Shown here: in pieces, positions 1 through 7,147 of the stretch
Numbering within the stretch: the stretch's first letter is position 1
How the letters are laid out: each line of letters opens with the position of its first letter
Assembly (NCBI GenBank): GCA_023957245.1
Contig: JAMLHJ010000001.1
Span: 81,273-145,272, forward strand
Origin: Chitinophagales bacterium
GTDB lineage: Bacteria; Bacteroidota; Bacteroidia; Chitinophagales; JADIYW01
Reading direction: 5' to 3'
DNA length: 64,000 nt
The notes under the pieces: model-generated
What the model saw: the letters and a program-made list of their open reading frames with translations, nothing else
What the model was told of the DNA's origin: nothing
The model's database searches: none
Translations under genes and position numbers: made by a program

Positions 1-86
1 AGTATCCCTGAAGGTAATCCTACTATATTGCCAGCTTGCATGTGCATATAATGCGATATCTGACCTAAATTAAATCCTGTTATCAT
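1..86 (-). CDS. partial hypothetical phage early gene
   Basis: The minus strand reads from ATG at 86-84 through 28 codons without a stop and leaves the window. The peptide begins MITGFNLGQISHYMHMQAGN. The start codon lies in a 39-bp sequence (81-119) that recurs at the start of the gene at 557, so both genes share the same leader and start context. It would be the most distal early gene visible. No family is recognised from so short a stretch. Confidence 0.45.
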   Translation of the reverse strand, partial: MITGFNLGQISHYMHMQAGNIVGLPSGI

Positions 87-119
87 GGTGTTTTTTTTAG
101 TATTGAGTAATGGGTATTG
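81..119. repeat. 39-bp direct repeat, copy 1
   Basis: This sequence is identical to 552-590. It contains the minus-strand start codon (84-86) of the leftmost gene, an eight-T run and the first heptamers of the adjacent array. The shared block therefore covers the start codon and untranslated leader of two different genes. Confidence 0.85.
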
Positions 120-205
120 AGTATTGGGTATTGGGTATTGGGTATTGGGTATTGAGTATTGAGAATCAAGAGTCAAGAATCAAGAATCAAGAACCAAGAG
201 ACAAG
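101..205. repeat. heptanucleotide tandem array (TATTGGG then AATCAAG families)
   Basis: Nine consecutive 7-base units of the TATTGRG type (one TAATGGG) run from 101 and are followed without a phase change by six units of the AATCAAG type (variants AGTCAAG, AACCAAG, AGACAAG). The 7-base period is kept across the switch of motif. It lies in the spacer between two leftward early genes. Similar heptamer arrays (STRR sequences) are known in cyanobacterial genomes; their role is unknown. Confidence 0.85.
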
Positions 206-220
206 ATTCAAAACTTTTCG

Positions 221-290
221 TCCATTGTCCATCGTCCATCGTCCATCGTCCATCATCCATCATCCATCATCCATCGTCCATCGTCCGTCA
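221..290. repeat. heptanucleotide tandem array (GTCCATC family)
   Basis: About ten 7-base units of GTCCATC/ATCCATC follow the first array after a short non-repetitive joint. It completes a spacer (87-296) that is almost wholly made of 7-base periodic DNA and appears to carry no gene. Confidence 0.85.
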
Positions 291-296
291 TAATTC

Positions 297-557
297 TCAA
301 TTATTAATGATTTTATCCAGTTGCCTCAGCTCTGTAAGGCTCAAATCTTCTTTGAGTGGCATAAATCCATATTCTTTATGAGCGAGCCCTGCTTCTGCTA
401 CTGTTGTAGGTGTATATTGAAGAGTAACTTCAAGACATCCCTTCGACCAAACTTCATAGTGTAGCTCAACATCATCACCAGGAATATCTAGTGAATCTAA
501 TATCATCTCAAAGCCCATGTCTTCAATCTGACTGCGTAATTTATTAGTGTATATCAT
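297..557 (-). CDS. hypothetical phage early protein, 86 aa
   Basis: A small acidic protein of unrecognised family (begins MIYTNKLRSQIEDMGFEMIL). The start at 557 lies in the second copy of the 39-bp repeat. It is flanked on both sides by heptamer repeat spacers and is in line with the leftward early operon. Balanced composition and the conserved leader argue that it is a real gene. Nothing in it shows a signal peptide or membrane segment. Confidence 0.6.
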   Translation of the reverse strand: MIYTNKLRSQIEDMGFEMILDSLDIPGDDVELHYEVWSKGCLEVTLQYTPTTVAEAGLAHKEYGFMPLKEDLSLTELRQLDKIINN

Positions 558-590
558 GGTGTTTTTTTTAGTATTGAGTAATGGGTATTG
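552..590. repeat. 39-bp direct repeat, copy 2
   Basis: Identical to 81-119. It includes the minus-strand start codon (555-557) of the 86-aa gene and the start of the second heptamer array. Two spacers of the same structure suggest duplication of a start-plus-repeat unit between early genes. Confidence 0.85.
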
Positions 591-627
591 GGTATTGAGT
601 ATTGGGTATTGAGTAATGAGTATTGGG
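572..627. repeat. heptanucleotide tandem array (TATTGRG family), second spacer
   Basis: Eight 7-base units of TATTGGG/TATTGAG/TAATGRG fill the gap between the stop of the DUF3164 gene (630) and the leader of the 86-aa gene. The array ends only a few bases from the upstream stop codon. Confidence 0.85.
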
Positions 628-629
628 AA

Positions 630-1286
630 TCATAAACTGGCAAATGTCAAAATGATAGGTTGGTCTTTGCCTAGCTCATCTTTCTCGTAAAAAGCAACAT
701 TGTATGACACTTCTCGCTCTCTGTAAGATTCCTCCAGGAGTGTCATAGCTTTGACCCATCTTTCATCGGAGTAGTTGTTTTTGATAGACAAAAAGGAAGC
801 TACACGCTCGGGTTTGAGGTCTCCAGATTTGTTGCGTTCAATCAATTTACTGATGAGCCTATAAGTCGAGATATCTTTCTTCTTGATAGTGCTTTCCAAA
901 AACTCTTTGATAAGCCCTAGAGCTAGGTCTGCACGCTCATCATATTCATGTATGACATTGCGTTCTAGGCGTGCCATCATCTTGCCATCACTGGTGCGTA
1001 AGGAGAAGCCACCTTTGGAATGAGAGCGAATGTCACCATACTCCAAACTCCTGTCTCTGAAATCATCAAAAGTGTCATGGCATGATTTTTTAAAATCTGC
1101 CAACTGCTCCTGCACGCCTTTGGCTGTCTCTACTAAGAATTTTACAATACGGTCTCTTTCTGACTCATATTGTGTTTTTGCCTCTTGACGGCGTTCAGCT
1201 TCTTCGAGTTTGCGCTGTTGAAGCAATTGTTCAAGTTCTACACTTGACATATTAGTCAAGTCGATAGATGTGTTTGCTGTTGTCAT
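630..1286 (-). CDS. DUF3164 family phage protein
   Basis: A 218-aa cytoplasmic protein with an N-terminal charged coiled-coil segment (about residues 15-45, rich in Q, E, R) and a globular remainder containing GDIRSHSKGGFSLRTSDGK. This layout matches the DUF3164 family found in early regions of Mu-like phages; its function is not established. It sits downstream of the transposition genes in the leftward early operon. The ATG at 1286 is the first in frame and lies 13 bases from the preceding stop. No oddities are seen. Confidence 0.75.
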   Translation of the reverse strand: MTTANTSIDLTNMSSVELEQLLQQRKLEEAERRQEAKTQYESERDRIVKFLVETAKGVQEQLADFKKSCHDTFDDFRDRSLEYGDIRSHSKGGFSLRTSDGKMMARLERNVIHEYDERADLALGLIKEFLESTIKKKDISTYRLISKLIERNKSGDLKPERVASFLSIKNNYSDERWVKAMTLLEESYREREVSYNVAFYEKDELGKDQPIILTFASL

Positions 1287-1298
1287 TTTGAAATTGTT

Positions 1299-1616
1299 TT
1301 AGGGTTGAAAAATGTTTTGAAAAAATAATTGAATGGATAGGTATATCTGTCGTGCTTGTGGGTCTGTCTCTAGTATGCCACGTATATTTTTGATACCTGA
1401 GTGAATGGCAGGATGTGACCTATAGAAATACAATCCTATCTGTCTATATGACCATCCTTGCTCTAGCAGTATGAGCCACATCATCTCTCTAGTTTCGTTG
1501 GCTTTTTCATTATTACTTTTCCCGATAATCAGACCTCTATGAATATTCATATAGGTGCATGTAGTGCTTATCCACTGACTGACTAGGAGGCTAATTTGAA
1601 TGTTTATCTCTGGCAT
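1299..1616 (-). CDS. DnaA domain IV-like DNA-binding phage protein
   Basis: A 105-aa protein whose central part (about residues 40-85) follows the pattern of DnaA domain IV: an R-x2-MWL helix, then SYRQIGLYFYRSHPAIHSGI, then a further helix. In DnaA this helix-turn-helix binds DnaA boxes. No ATPase domain is present, so the protein can only bind DNA or compete with host DnaA. It overlaps the 3' end of the preceding gene by 26 bases, which suggests coupled translation in the early operon. Family resemblance is by motif only. Confidence 0.6.
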   Translation of the reverse strand: MPEINIQISLLVSQWISTTCTYMNIHRGLIIGKSNNEKANETREMMWLILLEQGWSYRQIGLYFYRSHPAIHSGIKNIRGILETDPQARQIYLSIQLFFQNIFQP

Positions 1617-1917
1617 GATTCAATATATTATGGATGACATAATCTGAAGGAGTAACACAGTTGTATTGTGGGCTATGTATTGTGAACCATAGCTCTCTGA
1701 GCTCACTGATAGATAGCTGTGTATCTGTAGTAGATACAAATAAGTTATTTTTGGCTTCAAACTGGGTAGTGAACCACTTCCAGAAGATAGCACATCTTAA
1801 TGCCTCACCAGAATAGCTATATAGGTAGGTATCTGCGTATAAGACTGCCATGTCAAATAGATAAACATTATAATCCGACTCAGACAGGTTCAGTAGGGTC
1901 AATAGTTGATTATTCAT
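1591..1917 (-). CDS. hypothetical phage early protein, 108 aa
   Basis: Unrecognised protein. I chose the ATG at 1917 (MNNQLLTLLNLSESDY...) rather than the longer in-frame ATG at 1974, because 1917 overlaps the stop of the preceding ATPase gene by 8 bases. The same 8-base geometry occurs one gene upstream (2545/2538). The middle contains an aromatic helix (ALRCAIFWKWFTTQFEAKNN). It lies between the second ATPase and the DnaA-like gene in the early operon. Confidence 0.6.
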   Translation of the reverse strand: MNNQLLTLLNLSESDYNVYLFDMAVLYADTYLYSYSGEALRCAIFWKWFTTQFEAKNNLFVSTTDTQLSISELRELWFTIHSPQYNCVTPSDYVIHNILNHARDKHSN

Positions 1918-2545
1918 AAGCGGAAAACAGTCCTCCCAACCTGCGTTTGCGTGTAGGTTTGTCTTTCCACACATCGTATTTCAATTGAGCACCAAATCTG
2001 CCATTAGTAGTCGCTATATGATCGCTCACATGAGTGACCATGTCCACCATAAATTCAATGTCTTTGGCATACTTTCCAAGTGGCTTGCCAGACTGCTCCC
2101 AGCACACGATGATGAATGATTTTTTGGGAAACAATGTGACCAGTTTTTTATACTGATCGGTAGAGAGCTTCATGTAGTCTCTACTATCGATGACAACTAT
2201 CTTGGCTTTGTTTTTACGAAGTTTTTCTATCATCTCTTGATATGAATCTCTATCCCCAAGAATAAATCGGCTAGCATTGGCCTGAGTAAATCCAGCTCTA
2301 ATAACAGCCTCCTGCATCGTCTTGCTATCACCTTCTTCTGAGCTATTATAATAGACTTTATAGTTCAGCGACATCGCCTGGCAGAATTTGAGCAAGAAAG
2401 TCGTCTTGCCATTTTTGGGCAATCCAAATACTAACCATTTGAAAGGATCAGATATTTGACCTAGTGCATCTTCCCATTCTTGAGGCAAGTCCATAGAATG
2501 ATATTGTTTTTGCAGCATCGCCATAATACCAATATTCTTACCCAT
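1910..2545 (-). CDS. P-loop ATPase, RecA-like, phage early protein
   Basis: A 211-aa single-domain NTPase. The Walker A motif GLPKNGKTT is at about residues 41-49 and a Walker B-like strand KIVVIDSRDYM about 75 residues later. The order and short length suggest a RecA/KaiC-type fold rather than an AAA+ protein. ATG at 2545 is preferred over 2584 because it overlaps the MuB-like stop by only 8 bases. It directly follows the MuB-like gene, so a role in transposition or replication of phage DNA is likely, but the reaction is unknown. Confidence 0.65.
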   Translation of the reverse strand: MGKNIGIMAMLQKQYHSMDLPQEWEDALGQISDPFKWLVFGLPKNGKTTFLLKFCQAMSLNYKVYYNSSEEGDSKTMQEAVIRAGFTQANASRFILGDRDSYQEMIEKLRKNKAKIVVIDSRDYMKLSTDQYKKLVTLFPKKSFIIVCWEQSGKPLGKYAKDIEFMVDMVTHVSDHIATTNGRFGAQLKYDVWKDKPTRKRRLGGLFSAYE

Positions 2546-3401
2546 GAGCTGCCATTTTATATTTGTGAACCAATTTTTTGACACGTCTTAAATCAGATTC
2601 AGCATCTTCAATAATGGTTTTGATGATTGCTTTATCTTCAATACCATTTGCACGGCAGATCAGTGCAATATCAATAGAAGCTGGCTCAGGTAGTTCTATG
2701 AACTTGCGGCCAAGACGGCTATAGATTTCTTTGTATCCTTTGCGGTTGAGTCGAAGTCCTTTCTTGATTCTTTTCTCTAAAAAATCAGTAGCACACAGGA
2801 TGATGCCACATTGCCCTTGAAGACGGTTGTATAGACTGATAAAAAAGTATAGGACTTCATCTTTGAGCTTATCTACTTCATCTAGTATAATGACTGGGCT
2901 ATCTAATTTGGTGACATGGTTCTTTAACTCCACCATCATCTCGTAAGCGGTCATGCCGTCAGAATTGCGACCCATGGATTGTAAGAGTTCAGATAGAAAT
3001 TGTTTTTTATTCCAGAATTCATCACACTCCAGCCAGTAGCTATTAGGTGTATTAGAAGTATAAAAATTGGCAGTAGCAGACTTGCCTAGTCCAGCTGTGC
3101 CTATGATGGCATATACATTAGCATTATATTGAGCGTCCTGAATGAGTTCTGTAAAATCTCTAAAGGCGGCTGTTTCTGCCAGTTGCCAGCTCTCATCAGA
3201 GTAGCCACATGCAGCTGCCAGCTTGCGCCACATATCATCAGATATGGTTTCCCATTTTTCTTTCATAAAATTGGACATGGTAGCTTCGCTGATGGCTTTG
3301 CTGCGAGCGTACTTGTTTTGGCTCCCTTCGACCTTGATGCGCTCGGTGGTCAATCTTAGGATTTCTTTTTTTGAATTTTCTGTGATAATTTTGTTACTCA
3401 T
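2538..3401 (-). CDS. MuB-like AAA+ ATPase, transposition target protein
   Basis: A 287-aa ATPase. An N-terminal helix-turn-helix region (about residues 15-70, with SKAISEATMSNFMKEKW) precedes Walker A GTAGLGKSAT (about 101-110) and Walker B PVIILDEVDKL (about 169-179). HTH followed by AAA+ is the MuB arrangement. MuB binds target DNA and activates the transposase. The start at 3401 (MSNKIITENSK) is preferred; the longer in-frame ATG at 3536 would overlap the transposase gene by 59 bases. It lies immediately downstream of the transposase gene. Confidence 0.85.
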   Translation of the reverse strand: MSNKIITENSKKEILRLTTERIKVEGSQNKYARSKAISEATMSNFMKEKWETISDDMWRKLAAACGYSDESWQLAETAAFRDFTELIQDAQYNANVYAIIGTAGLGKSATANFYTSNTPNSYWLECDEFWNKKQFLSELLQSMGRNSDGMTAYEMMVELKNHVTKLDSPVIILDEVDKLKDEVLYFFISLYNRLQGQCGIILCATDFLEKRIKKGLRLNRKGYKEIYSRLGRKFIELPEPASIDIALICRANGIEDKAIIKTIIEDAESDLRRVKKLVHKYKMAAHG

Positions 3402-3445
3402 AGGGTTTAATTTATTTTGTTTGTGATTAGATAGATTCGAATCGG

Positions 3446-3479
3446 AACGCTCAGGGATTGCAACTCTGGGCGTTTTTTT
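3446..3479. other. stem-loop between transposase and MuB-like genes
   Basis: The 9-bp arms 3446-3454 and 3466-3474 (core ACGCTCAG / CTGGGCGT, one G-T pair) are followed on the plus strand by a T run to 3479. Read rightward it resembles an intrinsic terminator, but the flanking genes run leftward. In their mRNA it is a hairpin about 45 bases upstream of the MuB-like start. A terminator against antisense transcription or a leader structure are both possible. Confidence 0.5.
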
Positions 3480-5373
3480 ATATTCTGTTGAGAGCAGATT
3501 GACGACCAGGTGGAGAGTCTCCCGATAAAAGTTCATCGTCCCAATCTTGATTAGATAATTGCTTTTGATATTTACCCAAAGAATCGATTTGATTTAAGAG
3601 GTCTTTTGCTCTTATCCCTGTGCGCTCTTCACGGTCCCTAGTCTGAAGTCTGCGTTGTTTGTTTTCATCTGCTCTAACACCGAGTAGGCTTCTTATCATC
3701 TGAGCATCTCCTGGCTGATAGTCTTGCATAGCACGAGGGACTACAAGTCGTGGTTCTGCGATGGTGACAAACTGTAGTCCTTTATCAGTCTGTAGATATA
3801 GGCGGACATGATCCATATTGTCAGGGTCATGCTTGACGATAAACTTCTGACCGATATACTGTCTTCTGAATTCACTATCAGGCATACCCTCTTTGAGTAT
3901 TTCATATTCGTACTTGGTCTTGCCGATTTCGATAGTGATACCGTGATTGTAATAAGTAATAGGCTTAGGAGAATCCAGCCAGAATAGCTCTACCATATCT
4001 AGATAATCCACCTTTTCGGTTTTGGGATTGTAACTATTCAGATACAATTCAAAGCGTGTTTTGTCGGCTTTGGGATGTTTGGCATTATTCCACTTGCTAC
4101 GATACTCGGCATATATCTGCTTGATTTGATCCTGAGTAGGCAGATGCATTATATTGGCGATGATAAATTCCATATTGGCACGACTGTCTAGTTTTTTTGC
4201 TGTAATATTCTGACCCGTATAAAACCATAGCTCAGACATGAATCCCTGCTGGAATCTTCCAAATGCAGATTCAATGGTTTTGGACTTGCCGTTATATGCC
4301 TGTGTGCGGATATTGTGGTGAGCGAGCTTGTCCATGAATGAGCCTATCTTCTTGTGTCCAGATTGGTTGTCAGTACGAGTTTCATGAGGTTTGAATCCAG
4401 ATGTCTGAAATGCCATTTTGTATGAATGATATTGTGCTATATGGTCTTCTGACTTAGAGATATGGTATCCGAGAAATACCTCGCTATATACATCCATCAC
4501 CTCATAAACCATATATGAAGCCTTCAGCTTGCCAGTGGAATCGAAAAAATTCAGCTTAGTGCCATCACTATACCAAAGTGCATCACGCAGCGTAGGAAGC
4601 TTGGTACGGAGCGTATATCCATATCGCTCATCTGCTTCACGATGGCCATGTCTTGCACCGAACCATAGTTGTACAACATCTTTGCGATATAGAAACTTAT
4701 AGATAGTAGAAGCGTCTTTGATAGCCTTCCAGCCTTTGGCTGTAGCTTCTATATTGTAGTGGTGGAGGATATACTCTATATTGGGCTTATTGGGCAGACT
4801 ATACTGAGCTACAAGCCAATCTGCTACTTCATCATTGATTTTAGTAGCGTTGGAACTGCTAAAATTATGAGACTTGATGACGGTTGCATAGTTTTTGATG
4901 CCATAATCTCTTATTTTTTTAGAGAGTCTTGAATAGTTGGAAGGTAGCCTTATGCCTTCTTTATCTATCATGGTACATACAGTATCCCAAAACTGAGTTA
5001 CAGTACAGTTGTTAGCTTTTAATAGTGATTTGCTTTTTGATAGTTTTGCTATCATATTGAGCCAAAGTACTGCGGTGTAGTAGCTCTCTTGATCCTCTAT
5101 GGATAGATGTTGGCCATAGACTTGATGAGTAGTGAAAAAACGTCTGGCATAAGCATCAGGAGTGATATATGACTTGATCCAGGATTTGCGATAGTAAGTG
5201 TGTGGACATTCGCCTAGCCATAGCTGTGCCTTCTCTTTTAAAGAGGGCTTGAGTGAATCATACTCAACTAATATCCTGCGTTTGTCTTCAGGATCTTTGA
5301 TAACGATAAAAGATTTAGAACCTCTCCATAAGGCTTGTTCAAGTGTTCTTTTATACATACCTATTTTTTCCAT
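3478..5373 (-). CDS. MuA-like DDE transposase
   Basis: A 631-aa transposase/integrase of the retroviral-fold DDE class. The catalytic triad is visible: D270 (LWYSDGTKLNFF), D335 (ETRTDNQSGHKKIG) and E368 (KSKTIESAFGRFQQ). An N-terminal DNA-binding region and a C-terminal beta-rich plus basic tail frame it, and the length is near that of MuA (663 aa). It cuts and joins the prophage ends during transposition. The start is uncertain: ATG 5373 is used, but the frame stays open about 40 codons upstream (to a stop near 5494) and reads plausibly there without a standard start codon. Confidence 0.9.
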   Translation of the reverse strand: MEKIGMYKRTLEQALWRGSKSFIVIKDPEDKRRILVEYDSLKPSLKEKAQLWLGECPHTYYRKSWIKSYITPDAYARRFFTTHQVYGQHLSIEDQESYYTAVLWLNMIAKLSKSKSLLKANNCTVTQFWDTVCTMIDKEGIRLPSNYSRLSKKIRDYGIKNYATVIKSHNFSSSNATKINDEVADWLVAQYSLPNKPNIEYILHHYNIEATAKGWKAIKDASTIYKFLYRKDVVQLWFGARHGHREADERYGYTLRTKLPTLRDALWYSDGTKLNFFDSTGKLKASYMVYEVMDVYSEVFLGYHISKSEDHIAQYHSYKMAFQTSGFKPHETRTDNQSGHKKIGSFMDKLAHHNIRTQAYNGKSKTIESAFGRFQQGFMSELWFYTGQNITAKKLDSRANMEFIIANIMHLPTQDQIKQIYAEYRSKWNNAKHPKADKTRFELYLNSYNPKTEKVDYLDMVELFWLDSPKPITYYNHGITIEIGKTKYEYEILKEGMPDSEFRRQYIGQKFIVKHDPDNMDHVRLYLQTDKGLQFVTIAEPRLVVPRAMQDYQPGDAQMIRSLLGVRADENKQRRLQTRDREERTGIRAKDLLNQIDSLGKYQKQLSNQDWDDELLSGDSPPGRQSALNRI

Positions 5374-5456
5374 GTCGGAAGTATCAAAGTATAATATGTT
5401 AGCTATGTATTTCAGGGTGTTGAGTTTTTGTGGATTAAAATAAGATGGATAAATGA

Positions 5457-5480
5457 CCCTCAGTATTTGACCGCTGAGGG
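5457..5480. other. 7-bp perfect stem-loop upstream of transposase
   Basis: CCCTCAG (5457-5463) and CTGAGGG (5474-5480) form a perfect 7-bp stem with a 10-base loop, followed on the plus strand by CTTTTGAG. It is about 85 bases upstream of the transposase ATG and resembles the stem-loop upstream of the MuB-like gene in position and sequence style. It could be an RNA leader structure, a rightward terminator or a protein site. Confidence 0.45.
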
Positions 5481-5486
5481 CTTTTG

Positions 5487-5519
5487 AGTAAGTTTATACC
5501 GCCAAGAAAAAAACTTACT
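5487..5519. other. 9-bp inverted repeat near transposase leader
   Basis: AGTAAGTTT (5487-5495) and AAACTTACT (5511-5519) are perfect inverted copies separated by 15 bases. They lie just right of the stem-loop at 5457. An operator or RNA hairpin is possible; nothing shows which. Confidence 0.4.
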
Positions 5520-5521
5520 TT

Positions 5522-5842
5522 ATGGATTTGAGTGTATGGTATAAATACCACGTTAATATTGTTGTGAGGTCTGTCAGTCATGATATATGCCTTGATTTTA
5601 CTAAGAGAATAAAGTCCTATGTTCATGCTTGGTTTTTTCTTATTAAAAAGTTGGAAGAGAGAAAAAGCGCACGCAAAGGCGAAATTCTTAGCAGAGATCT
5701 TTTTATAGTTGTAGAGGGTTCTGCAAGTGAGATACTTGTTTTTCAAGAAGCTCTGCGCTGTATTAGTCATCATCTTTCTTCTTTATATCCAGGATCAGGA
5801 GTTGAATTCGGAATTACTATGATTGCGCCCCAATACGATTGA
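5522..5842 (+). CDS. uncertain small ORF, 106 aa, opposite to the early operon
   Basis: This rightward reading frame fills the gap between the transposase and the 110-aa gene. It has balanced charge, a protein-like C-terminal half (SRDLFIVVEGSASEILVFQE) and a strong purine-first codon bias. It overlaps the 3' end of the leftward 110-aa gene by 48 bases. The opposite-strand frame (5435-5773) is less likely because it nearly lacks acidic residues. No family is recognised. It might be a small accessory gene or not a gene at all. Confidence 0.35.
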   Translation: MDLSVWYKYHVNIVVRSVSHDICLDFTKRIKSYVHAWFFLIKKLEERKSARKGEILSRDLFIVVEGSASEILVFQEALRCISHHLSSLYPGSGVEFGITMIAPQYD

Positions 5843-6127
5843 TTCTATTAATGCTGTTTGCTTATCCATTTCTTCTATGGCTAAGTCAGAAATAACAATA
5901 CTATTAGGAGCTGGAGTATTTAATTCATCAATCACTGCTTGAGATAATGATTTGATTTTCTCCATAACCTCCTTAAGTCCCTTATAATCTTTTTGAGATT
6001 TAGAGATAATACCATTAATAGCTTTGGAAGCTAATGATTGAATCTTTTCAGAGGGTAGGTTTCCTACTTGAATGGTTGGATTCTTAAAAAGACATTCGAT
6101 ATTGATTGTAACATTTTGCTTTTTCAT
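5795..6127 (-). CDS. hypothetical phage early protein, 110 aa
   Basis: A predominantly helical protein (MKKQNVTINIECLFKNPTIQ...) with a repeated small-residue helix pattern around residues 30-70 (SLASKAINGIISKSQKDYKG). It starts 5 bases after the stop of the Ner-like gene, so the two are co-transcribed. Family not recognised; a small regulatory or DNA-binding role is only suggested by position. Confidence 0.6.
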   Translation of the reverse strand: MKKQNVTINIECLFKNPTIQVGNLPSEKIQSLASKAINGIISKSQKDYKGLKEVMEKIKSLSQAVIDELNTPAPNSIVISDLAIEEMDKQTALIESIVLGRNHSNSEFNS

Positions 6128-6132
6128 AGCTT

Positions 6133-6354
6133 CTAATTTTGTGATTGTAATATTTGTACTGCCGATCTCATTTCAGCTTTTTGAGTGTCTATCTTATGAG
6201 CAGTGTCTTTTATTATTTGTGCTTGTGCACCATTGTAAGTAGCAGGATTCCTCAGCACTTTACTGACATAATACTGGTCACTACCTACAATATCTGCAAT
6301 CTGCTTGCAGTAACCGTAAGGTTTTTTTTTCACCTGTTTAATATCCGTTTTCAT
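6133..6354 (-). CDS. Ner/Cro-like small HTH regulator
   Basis: A 73-aa protein with one helix-turn-helix: YGYCKQIADIVGSDQYYVSK (about residues 13-32) followed by a wing/helix with VLRNPATYNGAQAQIIKD. It is the first gene of the leftward early operon and faces the repressor gene across a 57-base gap holding palindromic sites. In Mu, Ner at this position turns down early transcription and the repressor promoter. The same role is inferred here. Confidence 0.6.
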   Translation of the reverse strand: MKTDIKQVKKKPYGYCKQIADIVGSDQYYVSKVLRNPATYNGAQAQIIKDTAHKIDTQKAEMRSAVQILQSQN

Positions 6355-6386
6355 ATCTTTAACTTAGATTGTAGTGCAATACTATA

Positions 6387-6398
6387 CAGAATATTCTG
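6387..6398. promoter_or_regulatory. palindromic operator-like site O1
   Basis: CAGAATATTCTG is a perfect 12-bp palindrome in the gap between the divergent Ner-like and repressor genes. It is one of three sites matching CAGAA-N2-TTCTG (one with ATCTG). Its centre is 41 bp from O2, about four helical turns, which would let two dimers sit on one DNA face. Confidence 0.6.
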
Positions 6399-6411
6399 AA
6401 TAAACAAGCGT

Positions 6412-6810
6412 ATGAAAGAAAAATATACAGAAATATCTGAAAGATTAAATTTGCTATTAAAAGCATTAAATGAAAATCCTAATTCTTTTTCCAAAGCTCT
6501 AGGCTATGGGAGAAGCCAAGTTATTTATGATTTATTGAGTAAAAAGGCAGCGCCGAGCTTTGATTTTTTTTATAAAATATATAATTCAGAATTTTCTGAA
6601 ACAATTAATATTCGTTGGATAATCACAGGTCGAGGAGAAATGTTATTATCTTCTGAAAGTTCCACTCATTCCCCGTCTTCTGCAGAATTCAGTCTATCAG
6701 ATAGATATGTGCTTGTCCTGGAAGAGTTGAATGAGTGTAGGAAGACGTTAGATGAGTTGCGAGTGGAGAATCAGGAATTGAAGGAGCGGCTATCACGTAG
6801 TGAGAAGTGA
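6412..6810 (+). CDS. HTH phage repressor (CI-like)
   Basis: A 132-aa regulator with an N-terminal HTH (about residues 8-60, with NSFSKALGYGRSQVIYDLLSK and RWIITGRGEML, a pattern common in Bacteroidota phage repressors) and a C-terminal coiled coil (about 100-132, RKTLDELRVENQELKERLS) likely to mediate dimerisation. It is divergent from the early operon and close to three palindromes, two of them inside its own coding sequence. It probably maintains lysogeny. No peptidase domain is present, so induction would not be by LexA-type self-cleavage. Confidence 0.75.
   Translation: MKEKYTEISERLNLLLKALNENPNSFSKALGYGRSQVIYDLLSKKAAPSFDFFYKIYNSEFSETINIRWIITGRGEMLLSSESSTHSPSSAEFSLSDRYVLVLEELNECRKTLDELRVENQELKERLSRSEK
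6428..6439. promoter_or_regulatory. palindromic operator-like site O2
   Basis: CAGAAATATCTG has perfect CAGA/TCTG arms and lies within the first codons of the repressor gene. The position suits autoregulation by the repressor or the Ner-like protein. Confidence 0.5.
6587..6598. promoter_or_regulatory. palindromic operator-like site O3
   Basis: CAGAATTTTCTG, inside a longer perfect inverted repeat TTCAGAA-TT-TTCTGAA (6585-6600), within the repressor coding sequence about 155 bp from O2. It may be an auxiliary site for looping, or a chance coding match. Confidence 0.4.
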
Positions 6811-7012
6811 GGAGACAAAGAATAAATCGGATTCAAGAGCCAATATAATTGACTCTAAAAATGGCAAAGGCTTACAAGTTGTTCATTCAGAAGAGCATGA
6901 TGACACGCCTCTTCCATCTCCTCAAGATTTGCAAGAGTATCATTTTTATTTAAGTGAATTTAAAGGCATCTATAACCATGCCTCTCATATCTTAGTGATA
7001 AACTCTAAATAA
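6800..7012 (+). CDS. hypothetical ORF, 70 aa, GTG start
   Basis: The frame starts with GTG at 6800, overlapping the repressor stop by 11 bases, and encodes a polar, acidic peptide without recognised motifs. The overlap suggests possible coupling with the repressor. The lack of family features and the weak start keep this uncertain. Confidence 0.3.
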   Translation: MRSEETKNKSDSRANIIDSKNGKGLQVVHSEEHDDTPLPSPQDLQEYHFYLSEFKGIYNHASHILVINSK

Positions 7013-7147
7013 TCAAAATTTCAGCCTTTTAAACGGTATTTGAATGGTGTTAAATCACTATTTAGACCATCATATTGTGATAGTAGGTTTTGGAGGTGTT
7101 CAATATGTGGAAGAAAATATCTCAAGGATATGTATTTATTTTGTGGA

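Noticed and set aside
101..290. CRISPR-like array
   Set aside because: The units are 7-base tandem repeats without unique spacers of regular length, so this is a simple repeat.
1..300. Left end of the prophage
   Set aside because: A gene runs off base 1 and no inverted copy of the 22-bp right-end repeat was seen, so the left end is outside the window.
110..307. Rightward ORF of 65 codons over the heptamers
   Set aside because: It only translates the repeats (YWVLGIGYWVL, VHRPSSIVHHPSS patterns) and lies opposite to the early operon.
5435..5773. Leftward ORF of 112 codons
   Set aside because: It nearly lacks acidic residues, runs through two hairpins and has no protein-like domain; the opposite frame reads better.
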